Assembly: GCA_002632355.1 (NCBI GenBank)
Contig: NSJJ01000014.1
Location: forward strand, 1-64,000
Length of the DNA stretch: 64,000 nucleotides
Direction of reading: 5' to 3'
Source of the DNA: Sulfuricella denitrificans
GTDB taxonomy: Bacteria; Pseudomonadota; Gammaproteobacteria; Burkholderiales; Sulfuricellaceae
The notes under the pieces were generated by a model. The model was given only the letters and a program-made list of their open reading frames with translations. It had not been told where the DNA came from and did not search any database. The position numbers were made by a program, and so were the translations under genes. This document shows positions 51,085 to 63,985 of the stretch, in pieces. The stretch's first letter is position 1; each line of letters opens with the position of its first letter.

Positions 51085-52914
51085 ATGAGCGGTTCCAGCA
51101 CAACGCGCCTGGCGGAATGCATTGCGCACTACCAATTCACCATCACCGGCTTGGCCGACCTCGGCAAGCAACTGCAAGGCCTTTCCCTATCGGCTGACAT
51201 AGACGCGCTCATCGACTTCTATGAACAGTGTTACCCCTTGCTGGAACAGGCGATGTGGTCCGGCACGGCAGATTTTCACCCGCTGCTGGCCTGCTATCAG
51301 GCCCTGTTCCGCGAGCAGGAGGCCCTGATCCAGCAGCGGGGCGACGATGACCGCCACCACTTCATCCTCGGCATCCCGGTGGCGGATCGCCCGCCCCACC
51401 TGCGCGCCTGCCTCGAAAGCATTTACCAGATCTGCACGCTGTTCAACTATGGCGGGAAAAAATCCGGCGTCTGGAACAGGATCAGGGTCATCGTCGCCGA
51501 GGACAGCCGCGACGAAAACAACATCCGCCGGCACCTCGACCTGGTTGAGGAATACCGGCAGAAAGGGTTGCGGGTCTTTCACTTCGGGCTGGATGAGCAG
51601 TATCAACTGCTGCAAGCCCTGCCCCCGCAGCAGCGCGAACGGCTGGGCCATCTGCTCACCACCCAGCCCCGGGAGAAGTTCTACCTCAAGGGACAGGCCG
51701 CCAACCGCAACCTCAGTTACCTGAAGTTTCTGCAGCTGACGGAAAACAGGGACCGGACGCTGTACTTCCTGATCGACAGCGATCAGCATTTTTGCGTGAA
51801 CCGGCAGACCGGATCCGGCGAAGAGGCAGTGACAGCGCTGAATTACTTTCACGCCATCGACCAGATATTCCGCACCACCGACACCCTGATGCTGACCGGC
51901 AAGCTGGTGGGCGACCCGCCTGTGTCACCGTCGGTGATGACCGCCAATTTTCTCGATGACGTGACGGCTTTCTTCGCCCGCCTGGCCGAACTGGACAGTG
52001 CTCAGGCCTGCCAGTTTCACTGCGCGCAGGGGCCGCTTGCGGGCGATGCTGCCTATCACGACCTGGCCGGACTGTTCGGCTTCGAGAACAAGCCCGCAAC
52101 GTTCGATTATCAGTGCCGGCTCGAAGGCAAGCATGACCATGGCGCATGCCTGACGAATTTTGCCTCGCGGCTGAACGCCTTTTTCTTCGGTGAGCACCTC
52201 ACGCGCAAGACCTGGTTTTCCTACGACAGCGGTTTCACCCGGCTCAGTCCCGCGCGCACGGTCTATCCCGGCAATTACATCGTCAACTATGCCGGGCTGA
52301 AATACATCATCCCCTTCGGCCACCTGCGGCTGCGCATGTCCGGCCCCACCGCCGGGCGCCTGATCGCTGCCGAGATCGGGCCGCGCTTCGCCACTTTCAA
52401 CATGCCCAATCTGCACCGCCGCACCACCGAGGCAGGATTGAGCGACGACTTCCGCCCCGGCGTGGAACTTGAACAGGAAAGCATCGATCTGTCCAACGAA
52501 TTCGAGCGCCAGTTCTTCGGCGACCTGATGCTGTTTTCAACCGAGGAACTGGTCCGGCAGGCGGATGTGAACCAGCCCTTTGCCCAGGATGTGATTAAGT
52601 CCGTCATCGCCAGGAAAGAAACCGAACTTCTGGCCTTGTACCAGCAGAAGCACGACGCAATCGTCGACAAAAACCGGCAGTTGTATGAGCTTGTGTTCAA
52701 CGCCGGGCACTGGTGGCTGCGTTTGCCCAAGCTGGCGGACGCGTTACGGCAAGTCCGCGCCTTCATCGACAACATCGAGCGCAATTTTAGCGAGCACGCA
52801 CTGGCCTGGCGCCAGATCCAGTCAGCCGAACATCGTACACAACGCAAACAGCAGATCACCCAGGCCTTGATGAATTACCGGGCGGAACGGGATGCCTGGG
52901 ATAGCCTGTTCTAA
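51085..52914 (+). CDS. Uncharacterised 609-aa protein, possible GT-A-like glycosyltransferase core
   Basis: RIRVIVAEDSRDENNIRRHLD ... LYFLIDSDQHF (DxD-like); starts 6 nt after ThDP gene. Confidence 0.65.
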   Translation: MSGSSTTRLAECIAHYQFTITGLADLGKQLQGLSLSADIDALIDFYEQCYPLLEQAMWSGTADFHPLLACYQALFREQEALIQQRGDDDRHHFILGIPVADRPPHLRACLESIYQICTLFNYGGKKSGVWNRIRVIVAEDSRDENNIRRHLDLVEEYRQKGLRVFHFGLDEQYQLLQALPPQQRERLGHLLTTQPREKFYLKGQAANRNLSYLKFLQLTENRDRTLYFLIDSDQHFCVNRQTGSGEEAVTALNYFHAIDQIFRTTDTLMLTGKLVGDPPVSPSVMTANFLDDVTAFFARLAELDSAQACQFHCAQGPLAGDAAYHDLAGLFGFENKPATFDYQCRLEGKHDHGACLTNFASRLNAFFFGEHLTRKTWFSYDSGFTRLSPARTVYPGNYIVNYAGLKYIIPFGHLRLRMSGPTAGRLIAAEIGPRFATFNMPNLHRRTTEAGLSDDFRPGVELEQESIDLSNEFERQFFGDLMLFSTEELVRQADVNQPFAQDVIKSVIARKETELLALYQQKHDAIVDKNRQLYELVFNAGHWWLRLPKLADALRQVRAFIDNIERNFSEHALAWRQIQSAEHRTQRKQQITQALMNYRAERDAWDSLF

Positions 52915-53021
52915 GAAGTTGTCCAATTGGGTCTGGATAGCAATAGGCTATCGGTCATATTGCTAAAACCAATTAGATTAATTGATTCCAAAAGCATACA
53001 TTGGATTGTGCCTTCAATTAA

Positions 53022-55208
<2,187 letters not shown>

Positions 55209-55336
55209 TACTGGAAGAGGGGCTTAAAAGTTCCTTATCGCGCAGCCTCGGCCTGGCATCGAGTGATTCAGAATCAGGCTGAGGATGCGCGAAACTCTGT
55301 CCGCGGCTGAACACCAAGAGCCTGTTTCAGCTTGCC

Positions 55337-56077
55337 CTAATCCAGCCTGACCGAATCCGCCGCATTCCCGACAATATCCTGCCTGCATTCCCGGTAAGCC
55401 TCTCGCGCCATACGAAGCACATCCTCCGGTATGGCGATATGGGAATAATCGACCGGTGTCCTGTCGATTGTTCCGCTATGAATGCGCTCGGACGAATCGC
55501 CTTTTCTGGCCTTCCCGGTATGACTGAAGATTTGATAGCGCTCGCTTAACGGCGAATCCAGTTCCAGCCAGTCTGATAACTTGGGAAGCAGCCTCTCCGG
55601 TGCGCGTTGAAACAGCTCGGCATCGAAATAATAATAGGGCTGACGGGAAGTCCGGGCGAAACCGGCAAGCGCCTGAATGCGTGCGATGTAGTAGTTTGCC
55701 GCCTCAACAGGAGACGCATAAAGATCCTCGATCTCTTTTTGCGCAAACAGGTCAACGATACTTTTGATCGTCTGTTCCGGCTCCAGCAGGGAGATCAGTA
55801 TTTTCATATCCGTCTGACCCAGCTGATCGGGCTTTAACAGATAGTCGTTGTGCAAGAGCTTGTCGAAAAGATAACGGCTGTTTTCCTTGAACACATCGCC
55901 TTCCATGAACACCTCAAGCTGCCGGTCCAGCGCGGATACGTCCTCAAGACTGACATGCATTTCATAGTAGCCGTTGATCTCTGGGTGAGAACCAAGAATA
56001 TGCCCTGCCAGACTGGTAAAGGCACGCATATGGCTCAGCAGGAAAATCCTGGCGTAACGTTCAGACGAAGTATTCAT
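55337..56077 (-). CDS. Sulfotransferase-like P-loop protein
   Basis: FLLSHMRAFTSLAGHILGSHPEINGYYEMH PAPS-type 5'-loop variant. Confidence 0.7.
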   Translation of the reverse strand: MNTSSERYARIFLLSHMRAFTSLAGHILGSHPEINGYYEMHVSLEDVSALDRQLEVFMEGDVFKENSRYLFDKLLHNDYLLKPDQLGQTDMKILISLLEPEQTIKSIVDLFAQKEIEDLYASPVEAANYYIARIQALAGFARTSRQPYYYFDAELFQRAPERLLPKLSDWLELDSPLSERYQIFSHTGKARKGDSSERIHSGTIDRTPVDYSHIAIPEDVLRMAREAYRECRQDIVGNAADSVRLD

Positions 56078-56081
56078 ATAA

Positions 56082-57029
56082 TCAGAACCAGAACGAAGTG
56101 TCCTTCATCAGGAACTCCACATGAGGCATGTAATGCGAGCCATCGCAGGAAAAAGTCAGGCTGATCATGCCGTTGAAAATGTTGATCGAGGCTGTGCGCA
56201 AGTAGATGGTGGGGTCGGCAAGACGCAGGGATTTCATGGTATTGAGAATCCGCACGATGTCGACCTGCTCGATCGCCGCATTGCTGGGATAAGGGTGCGA
56301 CGGGAATACCAGGCAGATATCGGGATCGTTCAGGGCCTCGTGATCCAGCATGTGGTAAATGTACGGGTCATTCATGGTCCAGATCGTGGCCCGGCTGCTG
56401 GAAAAGTGGATCATGCACTGGAACACACCGCGATGGGTCAGCAGTTCTTCCAGAATGGACAAGGCCTGATCCATGTTGCGGTCCATCGGGCTTTCGCTGC
56501 GGGACTGAAGGAATACCGTGCTGCGGATCGCCGGATCACCCTTGACCTGCATCCAGTAGCCGGGCTCGTGGTAAAGCTCGGAGGTGACAGGAAGATTGCG
56601 CAGGTCGAAGTCGGCGCCAAGATGGCCCAGCGTATGCGAATCCGCACGCACGACCTGCAATGCCGTGAGCGAAGGCCGTCGATTCAGCAGGCTGATATAC
56701 GCATCGGAGAGCAGGAATCCCCAGCTGGGGACGACTTCTTTCATATAGGGGCGCTGGGAACGGTCGCGACCGAAATGCTCCGGTGCATGCCCGGCCGCGC
56801 CGACGTTATCGCAAATCTGGACACCGTCGTTATTCAGGCAGTAGAGGAAGGTGCAATGGGGGATGGAAGCGAAGCCTTCGGCAAGGACCGCATCCAGTTG
56901 TTCCCGGTCGCCCCATACCGGCGCGCACCGCTCGGCCAGCCGCGCCAGCGGTTCACGCAACATGCGTGCCAACTCTTCCCGTTGCAGGTAGATGCTGTCT
57001 TTCCACGAATTTTTCATGCCAGTCGCCAC
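56082..57029 (-). CDS. Cache/PDC sensor-domain protein
   Basis: Cache-like segment (AEGFASIPHCTFLYCLNNDGVQICDNV...FGRDRSQRPYMKEV...SDAYIS); no kinase or GGDEF domain. Confidence 0.7.
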   Translation of the reverse strand: MATGMKNSWKDSIYLQREELARMLREPLARLAERCAPVWGDREQLDAVLAEGFASIPHCTFLYCLNNDGVQICDNVGAAGHAPEHFGRDRSQRPYMKEVVPSWGFLLSDAYISLLNRRPSLTALQVVRADSHTLGHLGADFDLRNLPVTSELYHEPGYWMQVKGDPAIRSTVFLQSRSESPMDRNMDQALSILEELLTHRGVFQCMIHFSSSRATIWTMNDPYIYHMLDHEALNDPDICLVFPSHPYPSNAAIEQVDIVRILNTMKSLRLADPTIYLRTASINIFNGMISLTFSCDGSHYMPHVEFLMKDTSFWF

Positions 57030-57074
57030 TTGAATAAAAAGAACCCGCTTCGTGGCGAAAATCCGTGGAGACAG

Positions 57075-57401
57075 CTAAATTCTCAACAGATTCGCGCCGG
57101 GAGGATCGGTCCGGAAATTTTCCACTATCAGCTTATCCAGACCACGGGTGGCCAGAGGCGCCATGGCTGGATATTTTATAACGGTATTGCCCGATGTGTT
57201 GATCCATTCTCTGATTTTCATCAGGTCTTCCACAGACAATATGGACTTGTGATTTTCATGCTTCCACTGCGAGCACAAATCAACAGCCAGAGCATAGGCC
57301 AGCTCATGATCAGGACAGAAAGTTGCCACGCCAGTTCCCCTTTCACAATAATCAAATAACATCTGGCACTCTATCCAGTGTATGTTGCGCCCTGATGACA
57401 A
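57075..57401 (-). CDS. Hypothetical protein (108 aa)
   Basis: ORF immediately upstream of the Cache gene, same strand. Confidence 0.45.
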   Translation of the reverse strand: MSSGRNIHWIECQMLFDYCERGTGVATFCPDHELAYALAVDLCSQWKHENHKSILSVEDLMKIREWINTSGNTVIKYPAMAPLATRGLDKLIVENFRTDPPGANLLRI

Positions 57402-57518
57402 CGGATTTGTGGGAAGAAATACACAGTTTTAGCGATGAATTGCAAATGGTGCTTGGCTTTAAAGTCTTTTATCCCCTAAAATCCATACACTCATTAACCA
57501 TAACAAGGAGTCAGCAAC

Positions 57519-57833
57519 ATGAACAAAGGTGAACTGATTGATGCTGTAGCTAAACTTACTCAACATTCCAAGGCCCAGACCGGTGAAATGTTTGATGCAT
57601 TCATGGCTGTGGTGCAAAACGCACTGAGCAGCGGTGACAATGTTCAGATGATCGGCTTCGGTACCTTTGCCGTTGAAGAGCGTGCCGCTCGCGTGGGTCG
57701 CAACCCGGCCACCGGCAAGGAAATCAAGATCCCGGCCAAGAAAGTCGTCAAATTCAAAGTCGGTGCAAAAATGAAAGATGCCGTTGCCGGCGTCAAGGCT
57801 GCTGATCCCAAAAAAGCTGCCAAGAAGAAATAA
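57519..57833 (+). CDS. HU-family DNA-binding protein
   Basis: [28 protein letters not shown]...[37 protein letters not shown]. Confidence 0.96.
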   Translation: MNKGELIDAVAKLTQHSKAQTGEMFDAFMAVVQNALSSGDNVQMIGFGTFAVEERAARVGRNPATGKEIKIPAKKVVKFKVGAKMKDAVAGVKAADPKKAAKKK

Positions 57834-57843
57834 TCACGCATGA

Positions 57844-57868
57844 GGGCAGCCGCATGGCTGCCCGTTTT
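57844..57868 (+). terminator. Intrinsic terminator downstream of HU gene
   Basis: gggcagccgcatggctgcccgtttt. Confidence 0.8.
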
Positions 57869-57955
57869 CAGCGCTTTCGCGGTTTTATTCCACACCGCCA
57901 CTCCATCCCGCCCACGCCCGTGAGCAGTATCATCCAGCCCGTCTAACAACACCCC

Positions 57956-59467
57956 CTACCCAAGAAACAGCTTGTAGGCCGGATTGTCGTTTTCATCCCA
58001 GTAGCGGTAACCCAGTTTGTCCAGAAATACCGTAAAGGCAGCCTTGTCCTGCGGCGGCACCTGAATCCCCACCAGAATGCGGCCATAATCGGTGCCATGA
58101 TTGCGGTAATGAAACAGGCTGATATTCCAGCTGTGGCTCATGCTGTTGAGAAATCGCATGAGCGCGCCGGGGCGCTCAGGGAATTCGAAACGGTATACCA
58201 GTTCATCCTTTGCCAGCGGGGCGTGCCCACCGACCAGATGACGGATATGCAGCTTGCCCATTTCATTGTCGGACAGGTCAAGCGCAGGCAGGCCCTTCTG
58301 TTCCAGCGCAGCCAGCAGCTTGCCCACCTCGCCCCGGTTGTGCACCTGCACGCCGACAAAAACATGCGCATTGGCAGGGTCCGAGAAGCGGTAGTTGAAT
58401 TCGGTAATGCTGCGCGGCCCGATCAGGGCGCAGAAATCCTTGAAACTGCCTGGACGCTCCGGAATGGTGACGGCAAAAAGGCCCTCGCGCTGTTCGCCCA
58501 GCTCGGCACGTTCGGCTACATGGCGCAAACGATCGAAGTTCATGTTGGCGCCGGAAGCAATAGCCACCAGATTCCTGTTCCTGAGCTTTTGCCGCTTGGC
58601 GTACAACTTGGCGCCCGCGACGGAGAGTGCGCCTGCGGGCTCGAGAATGGAGCGCGTATCCTCAAATACGTCCTTGATCGCGGCGCAAATGGCGTCGGTA
58701 TCCACCAGAATCACTTCATCCACCAGTTCCTGGCACAGGCGGAAGGTTTCCTCGCCCACCTGCTTCACCGCTACGCCATCGGCAAAAATGCCCACCTGGG
58801 GCAACACCACGCGCTCCTTCAGGCGCAGCGACTGGTACATGGCATCGGCGTCCACCGGCTCGACGCCGATGATCTTGATTTCCGGGCGCAAGCGTTTGAC
58901 GTAAGCCGCCACGCCGGCAATCAGCCCGCCTCCGCCAACCGGCACGAATATGGCATGAATCGGCCCGCTGTGCTGGCGCAGGATTTCCATGCCAACCGTG
59001 CCCTGTCCGGCGATGACTTCGGGGTCGTCATAGGGATGAACGAAAGTCAGCTTCTTTTCCTTCGCCAGTTCCACTGCGTGGGTATAGGCATCGGAATAGG
59101 AATCGCCGTGCAACACCACCTGGGCGCCGCGCGACTCCACCGCATTGATCTTGATCTGCGGCGTGGTCGCAGGCATCACGATCATGGCCTCGCATTTCAG
59201 GCGCTGCGCGGCCAGCGCCACGCCTTGCGCATGGTTGCCGGCGGATGCCGCGATGACGCCGCGTTTCAGCGTTGCCCGCGGCAACTGCGCCATCTTGTTG
59301 TAAGCCCCCCTCAGCTTGAAGGAGAACACCGGCTGCATGTCCTCGCGCTTGAGGAGAAGCGTGTTTCCCATCCTGCCGGAAAGATTGGGCGCCACTTCCA
59401 GCGGGCTTTCGATCGCCACATCATAGACACGGGCGGTCAGAATTTTTTCCAGGTAATCGATTCGCAT
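57956..59467 (-). CDS. ilvA: Threonine ammonia-lyase, biosynthetic
   Basis: SFKLRGAYNKMAQL PLP motif, two C-terminal ACT-like domains, 503 aa. Confidence 0.96.
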   Translation of the reverse strand: MRIDYLEKILTARVYDVAIESPLEVAPNLSGRMGNTLLLKREDMQPVFSFKLRGAYNKMAQLPRATLKRGVIAASAGNHAQGVALAAQRLKCEAMIVMPATTPQIKINAVESRGAQVVLHGDSYSDAYTHAVELAKEKKLTFVHPYDDPEVIAGQGTVGMEILRQHSGPIHAIFVPVGGGGLIAGVAAYVKRLRPEIKIIGVEPVDADAMYQSLRLKERVVLPQVGIFADGVAVKQVGEETFRLCQELVDEVILVDTDAICAAIKDVFEDTRSILEPAGALSVAGAKLYAKRQKLRNRNLVAIASGANMNFDRLRHVAERAELGEQREGLFAVTIPERPGSFKDFCALIGPRSITEFNYRFSDPANAHVFVGVQVHNRGEVGKLLAALEQKGLPALDLSDNEMGKLHIRHLVGGHAPLAKDELVYRFEFPERPGALMRFLNSMSHSWNISLFHYRNHGTDYGRILVGIQVPPQDKAAFTVFLDKLGYRYWDENDNPAYKLFLG

Positions 59468-59606
59468 AAGGCTAAGTAATTGACGGTATATGGGCCTAAG
59501 ATTAACAGGAATCGGTGTTTTTGAGCAGGTGGGCTATAGCCTAAATCTTGTGTAGCCGCTATCCTTTACATTTTTAGAACCAATTGTTTTGGAAGCCCAG
59601 CATAAA

Positions 59607-60266
59607 ATGACTCAAGACGAACTGAAACAGGCTGTGGCGCGCGCCGCCATCGAACATGTCCCCAGCGGCATCATCGGCGTGGGCACCGGCTCCACCGCCA
59701 ATTTTTTCATTGATGAACTGGCAAAAATCAAGCACAAGCTGGATGGCGCAGTCGCCAGCTCCGAAGCCACGGCCCAGCGCCTGAAGAAGCACGGCATCGA
59801 AGTACTCGACCTGAACAGCGTGACCGAACTCGCTGTGTATGTCGACGGCGCGGATGAAATCACCGAACACATGCACATGATCAAGGGCGGCGGCGGCGCG
59901 CTGACGCGCGAAAAAATCGTTGCCGCCTGCAGCAAGAAATTCGTCTGCATCGCCGATGGCAGCAAACTGGTCGGCATGCTGGGCAAGTTTCCCCTGCCGG
60001 TGGAAGTCATCCCCATGGCGCGCAGCTATGTGGCGCGCCAGCTCACCAAACTGGGCGGGCAGCCGGTATTGCGCCAGGGCTTCACTACCGACAATGGCAA
60101 TGTGATTCTCGATGTTCACAACCTGCAGATCATGAACCCGGTGGAACTCGAAACCGCCATCAACCAGATCACCGGCGTGGTCACCAACGGCCTGTTTGCC
60201 TGCCGCCCGGCGGATGTGCTGTTGCTCGGGGCCACCGATGGCGTCCGGACCATGACCGCGAAATAA
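59607..60266 (+). CDS. rpiA: Ribose-5-phosphate isomerase A
   Basis: [43 protein letters not shown] 59607 within ORF from 59589. Confidence 0.96.
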   Translation: MTQDELKQAVARAAIEHVPSGIIGVGTGSTANFFIDELAKIKHKLDGAVASSEATAQRLKKHGIEVLDLNSVTELAVYVDGADEITEHMHMIKGGGGALTREKIVAACSKKFVCIADGSKLVGMLGKFPLPVEVIPMARSYVARQLTKLGGQPVLRQGFTTDNGNVILDVHNLQIMNPVELETAINQITGVVTNGLFACRPADVLLLGATDGVRTMTAK

Positions 60267-60337
60267 ACGCAGTCACCAGATTGTCACACATCACCACTAG
60301 AATTTGCCGATTTAGCGCGTAGTCAGGAGAAGCCGCC

Positions 60338-61042
60338 ATGTCTCAGGAACATATCTTCAAACAATTCGACGCGGAACTGGAACAGGTCCGTGCACGCATC
60401 CTGCAAATGGGCGGTCTGGTGGAAGAGCAGATCAACAAGGCCATCAAGGCCCTGACCGACGGTGATCTGGTGCTGGCGGACGAGGTCATTGCCAACGATT
60501 TCCATATCAATGATCTGGAAATACAGATCGACGATGAATGCACCAAGATTATTGCCCTCCGCCAGCCCACCGCGGGCGACCTGCGCATGATCATGACAGT
60601 GGAAAAAACCATCACCGATCTGGAACGCATCGGCGACAAGGCGGAAAAAATCGCCCGCATGGCGAAAAAGATTTATGGCTCGGACCGCCTTTCCACCCCG
60701 CGTTTTACCGAAATCAAGCACATGAGCGACATGGTGCTGGAAATGCTGCGCGCGTCGCTCGACGCATTCGCCCGCCTCGACGTATCCGCCGCGACCCAAT
60801 TGAAGCGCCAGGATATTCAGGTTGACGAGGAATTCGACGCCGTGCTGCGCCACCTGATTACCTTCATGATGGAAGATCCGCGCATGATCTCGACCTCCAT
60901 CGACATCCTGTTCGCCGCCAAGGCGGTGGAACGCATCGGCGACCATGCCAAGAACATCGCGGGCTACGTGGTTTACATGGCCCAGGGCAAAGTGGTGCGC
61001 CACGCCAGCATGGAAGAAATGGAGCGCAAGATCGGGAAATAG
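60338..61042 (+). CDS. phoU: Phosphate signaling complex protein PhoU
   Basis: FDAELEQVRARILQMGGLVEEQI, DLERIGDKAEKIARMA, VERIGDHAKNIAGYVVYM. Confidence 0.96.
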   Translation: MSQEHIFKQFDAELEQVRARILQMGGLVEEQINKAIKALTDGDLVLADEVIANDFHINDLEIQIDDECTKIIALRQPTAGDLRMIMTVEKTITDLERIGDKAEKIARMAKKIYGSDRLSTPRFTEIKHMSDMVLEMLRASLDAFARLDVSAATQLKRQDIQVDEEFDAVLRHLITFMMEDPRMISTSIDILFAAKAVERIGDHAKNIAGYVVYMAQGKVVRHASMEEMERKIGK

Positions 61043-61057
61043 GCCGGGTACCCGTTC

Positions 61058-62557
61058 ATGCGCGAATACGCCACGATTGCCGCCGTTGACCTGGGCTCCA
61101 ACAGCTTCAGGCTTCAGGTTGCCCGTGTGGTAGGCGATCAGGTTTACCCGCTCGACTCGCTCAAGGAATCCGTCCGCCTTGGCGCGGGTCTAACACCGGA
61201 CAAAACGCTTGACGAGGAAGCCCAGCAACGCGCCCTGGCCTGCCTCAAACTATTCTCCGAACGTCTGCGCGGGCTGCCGCGCGAGGCCGTGCGCGCAGTC
61301 GGCACCAACACTTTCCGCGTGGCCAAGAATGCAGCGCCTTTTCTGGAAGCGGCACAGGCCGCACTGGGCTTTCCCATCGAAATTGTAGCCGGCAGGGAAG
61401 AAGCGCGCCTGATCTATATCGGCGTTGCCCACGGCTTGCCGCCTTCGGAAGAAAAACGCCTGGTAGTGGATATCGGCGGCGGCTCCACCGAATTCATCAT
61501 CGGCTCCGGCTATCAGCCGGAACGCATGGAAAGCCTGTACATGGGCTGCGTCAGCTTCAGCCGGCGCTTCTTTCCCGACGGAAAAATCACCAGAAGCAAT
61601 CTCCAGCAAGCCGAACTGGCGGCACGCAGCGAAATTCAGACCATCACTGCCGAATTCTCGGCGGGGCACTGGCAACAGGCAGTGGGTTCTTCAGGCACGG
61701 CACGGGCACTGGCAGAAATCCTGGAGCAGAACGGCCTTTCTCCGTCCGGCTTGACGCGTGAAGGCATGTCCCATCTGCGCGAACTCCTGCTCAAGTCAGG
61801 CGACGTGAAACTGCTGCAACTGGCCGGGCTGCCTTCTGACCGCGTCCCGGTTCTGGCGGGCGGTTTTACCATCATGAACAGCATTTTCACCGCGCTCGAC
61901 ATCGACCACATGACAGTCGCCACGGGCGCATTGCGCGAAGGCGTGCTGTACGACCTGCTGGGGCGCTTCCACCAGCACGACATGCGCGAATCCACGGTGC
62001 GCGAATTCATGCGCCGCTACCATGTGGACCCGCCCCAGGGGGGAAGAGTGCAGGAACTGGCCGACACTCTGTTCGACCAGATCGCACACAAGCTGTCCGG
62101 ATATTTTGATACCCCCCGTCAATATCTTGCCTGGGCCGCGCGCCTTCACGAGGTTGGCATCTCCATCGCCCACACCGGCTACCACCGGCATTCGGCCTAT
62201 ATTCTCGCCAATGCAGACATGCCGGGCTTTTCCACCCGCGAACAGGGGCTGCTGAGCCTGCTGGCACGCGCCCACCGCGGCTCCCTGAAAAAACTGCTGG
62301 ACCAGCAACCTGTCAGCAACAGCGACGAATGGATGCTGATCCTGGTGTTGCGGCTCGCGGTGCTTTTTTGCCGCAGCCGCAGCGATGCGGAACTACCCGC
62401 GATGAAGCTCAAATCCGGGAGTAATGGCTTCTCTCTCACCATTGATCGTACCTGGCTGGAACACAATCCCCTCACGCGATCCCTGCTGGAGAGCGAAATC
62501 AAGGATCTGAAATCCGTGGGAATCGTTTTTTCCATTAAAACCGAAAAAAACGCTTGA
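61058..62557 (+). CDS. ppx: Exopolyphosphatase (Ppx/GppA family)
   Basis: AAVDLGSNSFRLQVARV, DIGGGSTEFIIG, 499 aa; follows phoU. Confidence 0.95.
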   Translation: MREYATIAAVDLGSNSFRLQVARVVGDQVYPLDSLKESVRLGAGLTPDKTLDEEAQQRALACLKLFSERLRGLPREAVRAVGTNTFRVAKNAAPFLEAAQAALGFPIEIVAGREEARLIYIGVAHGLPPSEEKRLVVDIGGGSTEFIIGSGYQPERMESLYMGCVSFSRRFFPDGKITRSNLQQAELAARSEIQTITAEFSAGHWQQAVGSSGTARALAEILEQNGLSPSGLTREGMSHLRELLLKSGDVKLLQLAGLPSDRVPVLAGGFTIMNSIFTALDIDHMTVATGALREGVLYDLLGRFHQHDMRESTVREFMRRYHVDPPQGGRVQELADTLFDQIAHKLSGYFDTPRQYLAWAARLHEVGISIAHTGYHRHSAYILANADMPGFSTREQGLLSLLARAHRGSLKKLLDQQPVSNSDEWMLILVLRLAVLFCRSRSDAELPAMKLKSGSNGFSLTIDRTWLEHNPLTRSLLESEIKDLKSVGIVFSIKTEKNA

Positions 62558-63630
62558 TGTCGAGTTCAGATATTTTCAAGATTATCTTCGGCAAGTCCAT
62601 GCTGAAACACGGAATTCTCGTACTGCTTGCGCTTCTGGCTACCGGTGCAGCAATAGCTCAGCCACCCGAGGCGGAAAACAAGCCGGCCCACACCCAATCC
62701 ACACCGGAATCCGTCATCCCTCCGGTGAAAACATACAGAAAAACCCTCACCCTCACCCGCTTCCAGGTCGTCAATTCGATTCAGGTGGAAGATATCCCGG
62801 ATATCTGGGATGGCTACCCGCTCGAATTGCTGCGCCGGCTGGAAAGCAGCGGGAATGTCGTGGCACGCCACAGCACGGCTTCACCATTCCCCGACTTGCG
62901 CAATCTCTACCCGGACGCACCGGCCAGCCGTGAACTGATCCGCCGTATCGCCGAACAGAACGGCACCCAGCTGGTTCTCTCCGGCCTCATTCTCGATGCC
63001 GCTGTCAGTAATGAATCCCTACGCCCCTACGCCGGCTGGCAGGGGGGAGAGACCGGACGCCGCTTCGAACTTGGCCTGCCGTGGAACAGCGTGGTTGCAG
63101 GTGTTCGCCCGGTTGCAACGGAACGCCGTTTTGAGGTGCTGATATTCCTCCATGACGGGCAAACCGGCGCGCTTCTCAAGAGCCATCGCAACAGCGCAGA
63201 AACTTCGGGACTCGTCGCCGTGGGACGAAACAAGCCCTTTGCCAGTGCCGCTTTCTTCAATACCTCGTTCGGTCAGGCAGTAGACAACATCCTCGACACT
63301 CAGGTCGGACTGATTGATGCCGATCTCGCCGGTGTCCCGTTCATGGCAAATATCGTGCGGATCGATGGCCGGAAAGTGTTTATTGATGCGGGCAGCATGT
63401 CCGCGCTACAAACCGGAGACAAACTCAGGGTATATCACAGAAATCCCGCAACCACTCTTGAGAGTCCTGCCTCGCTTGCACTCGGTATTCCTGAATTGCC
63501 GGTTGCCATGCTCACCCTGAATCAGGTTCACCCCTTGTTTGCCGAGGGAGAGTTATCTACGGATGCCACCAGCTTCCGCGTACAGGCAGGCGATGTTGTC
63601 CGTTTCGAGGGCGCCAGCGACAAACAGTAG
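62554..63630 (+). CDS. Secreted protein resembling flagellar assembly protein FlgT
   Basis: Signal peptide; LTLTRFQVVNSIQVEDIPDIWDGYPLELLRRLESSGNV and C-terminal SH3-like segment. Confidence 0.6.
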   Translation: MMSSSDIFKIIFGKSMLKHGILVLLALLATGAAIAQPPEAENKPAHTQSTPESVIPPVKTYRKTLTLTRFQVVNSIQVEDIPDIWDGYPLELLRRLESSGNVVARHSTASPFPDLRNLYPDAPASRELIRRIAEQNGTQLVLSGLILDAAVSNESLRPYAGWQGGETGRRFELGLPWNSVVAGVRPVATERRFEVLIFLHDGQTGALLKSHRNSAETSGLVAVGRNKPFASAAFFNTSFGQAVDNILDTQVGLIDADLAGVPFMANIVRIDGRKVFIDAGSMSALQTGDKLRVYHRNPATTLESPASLALGIPELPVAMLTLNQVHPLFAEGELSTDATSFRVQAGDVVRFEGASDKQ

Positions 63631-63643
63631 CGCCAGGAATGCG

Positions 63644-63985
63644 TCAGATCCAGTCCGGGACGGGCTGCCGCGTAAGCGCAACCGAAACGATATAAGCAAA
63701 CACCAGGATGGCTCCCAGCCATGCCGCCACTTTCACCCGCTTGCTCCTGCCGCGCTTGATCGCGAGCGTGCCGAGACCGATATAGAGCAATAGCGCCGTC
63801 ACCTTGGCCGTCAGCCAGCCATTGACACCGGGATACTGACCGATCTGAAACGTGAGCAGGATGGCGCTGGTCAGCAGGGTCGCATCTATGACATGGGGGA
63901 GAATCTTCACCCAGCGCTGTTGCAGGCGCGGCGAATCCTGCAACATCCAGAACCCCCGCACCAGGAACAGGCTGATTGTCATCAC
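63644..63985 (-). CDS. SirB2-like small membrane protein
   Basis: 113 aa, multi-TM; LLTSAILLTFQIGQYPGVNGWLTAKVTALLLYIGLGTLAIKRG typical of the SirB family. Confidence 0.85.
   Translation of the reverse strand: MMTISLFLVRGFWMLQDSPRLQQRWVKILPHVIDATLLTSAILLTFQIGQYPGVNGWLTAKVTALLLYIGLGTLAIKRGRSKRVKVAAWLGAILVFAYIVSVALTRQPVPDWI

Noticed and set aside
58097-59479. 460-aa plus-strand ORF antisense to ilvA
   Set aside because: Antisense shadow ORF; His/Gly/Arg-rich with no recognisable domain.
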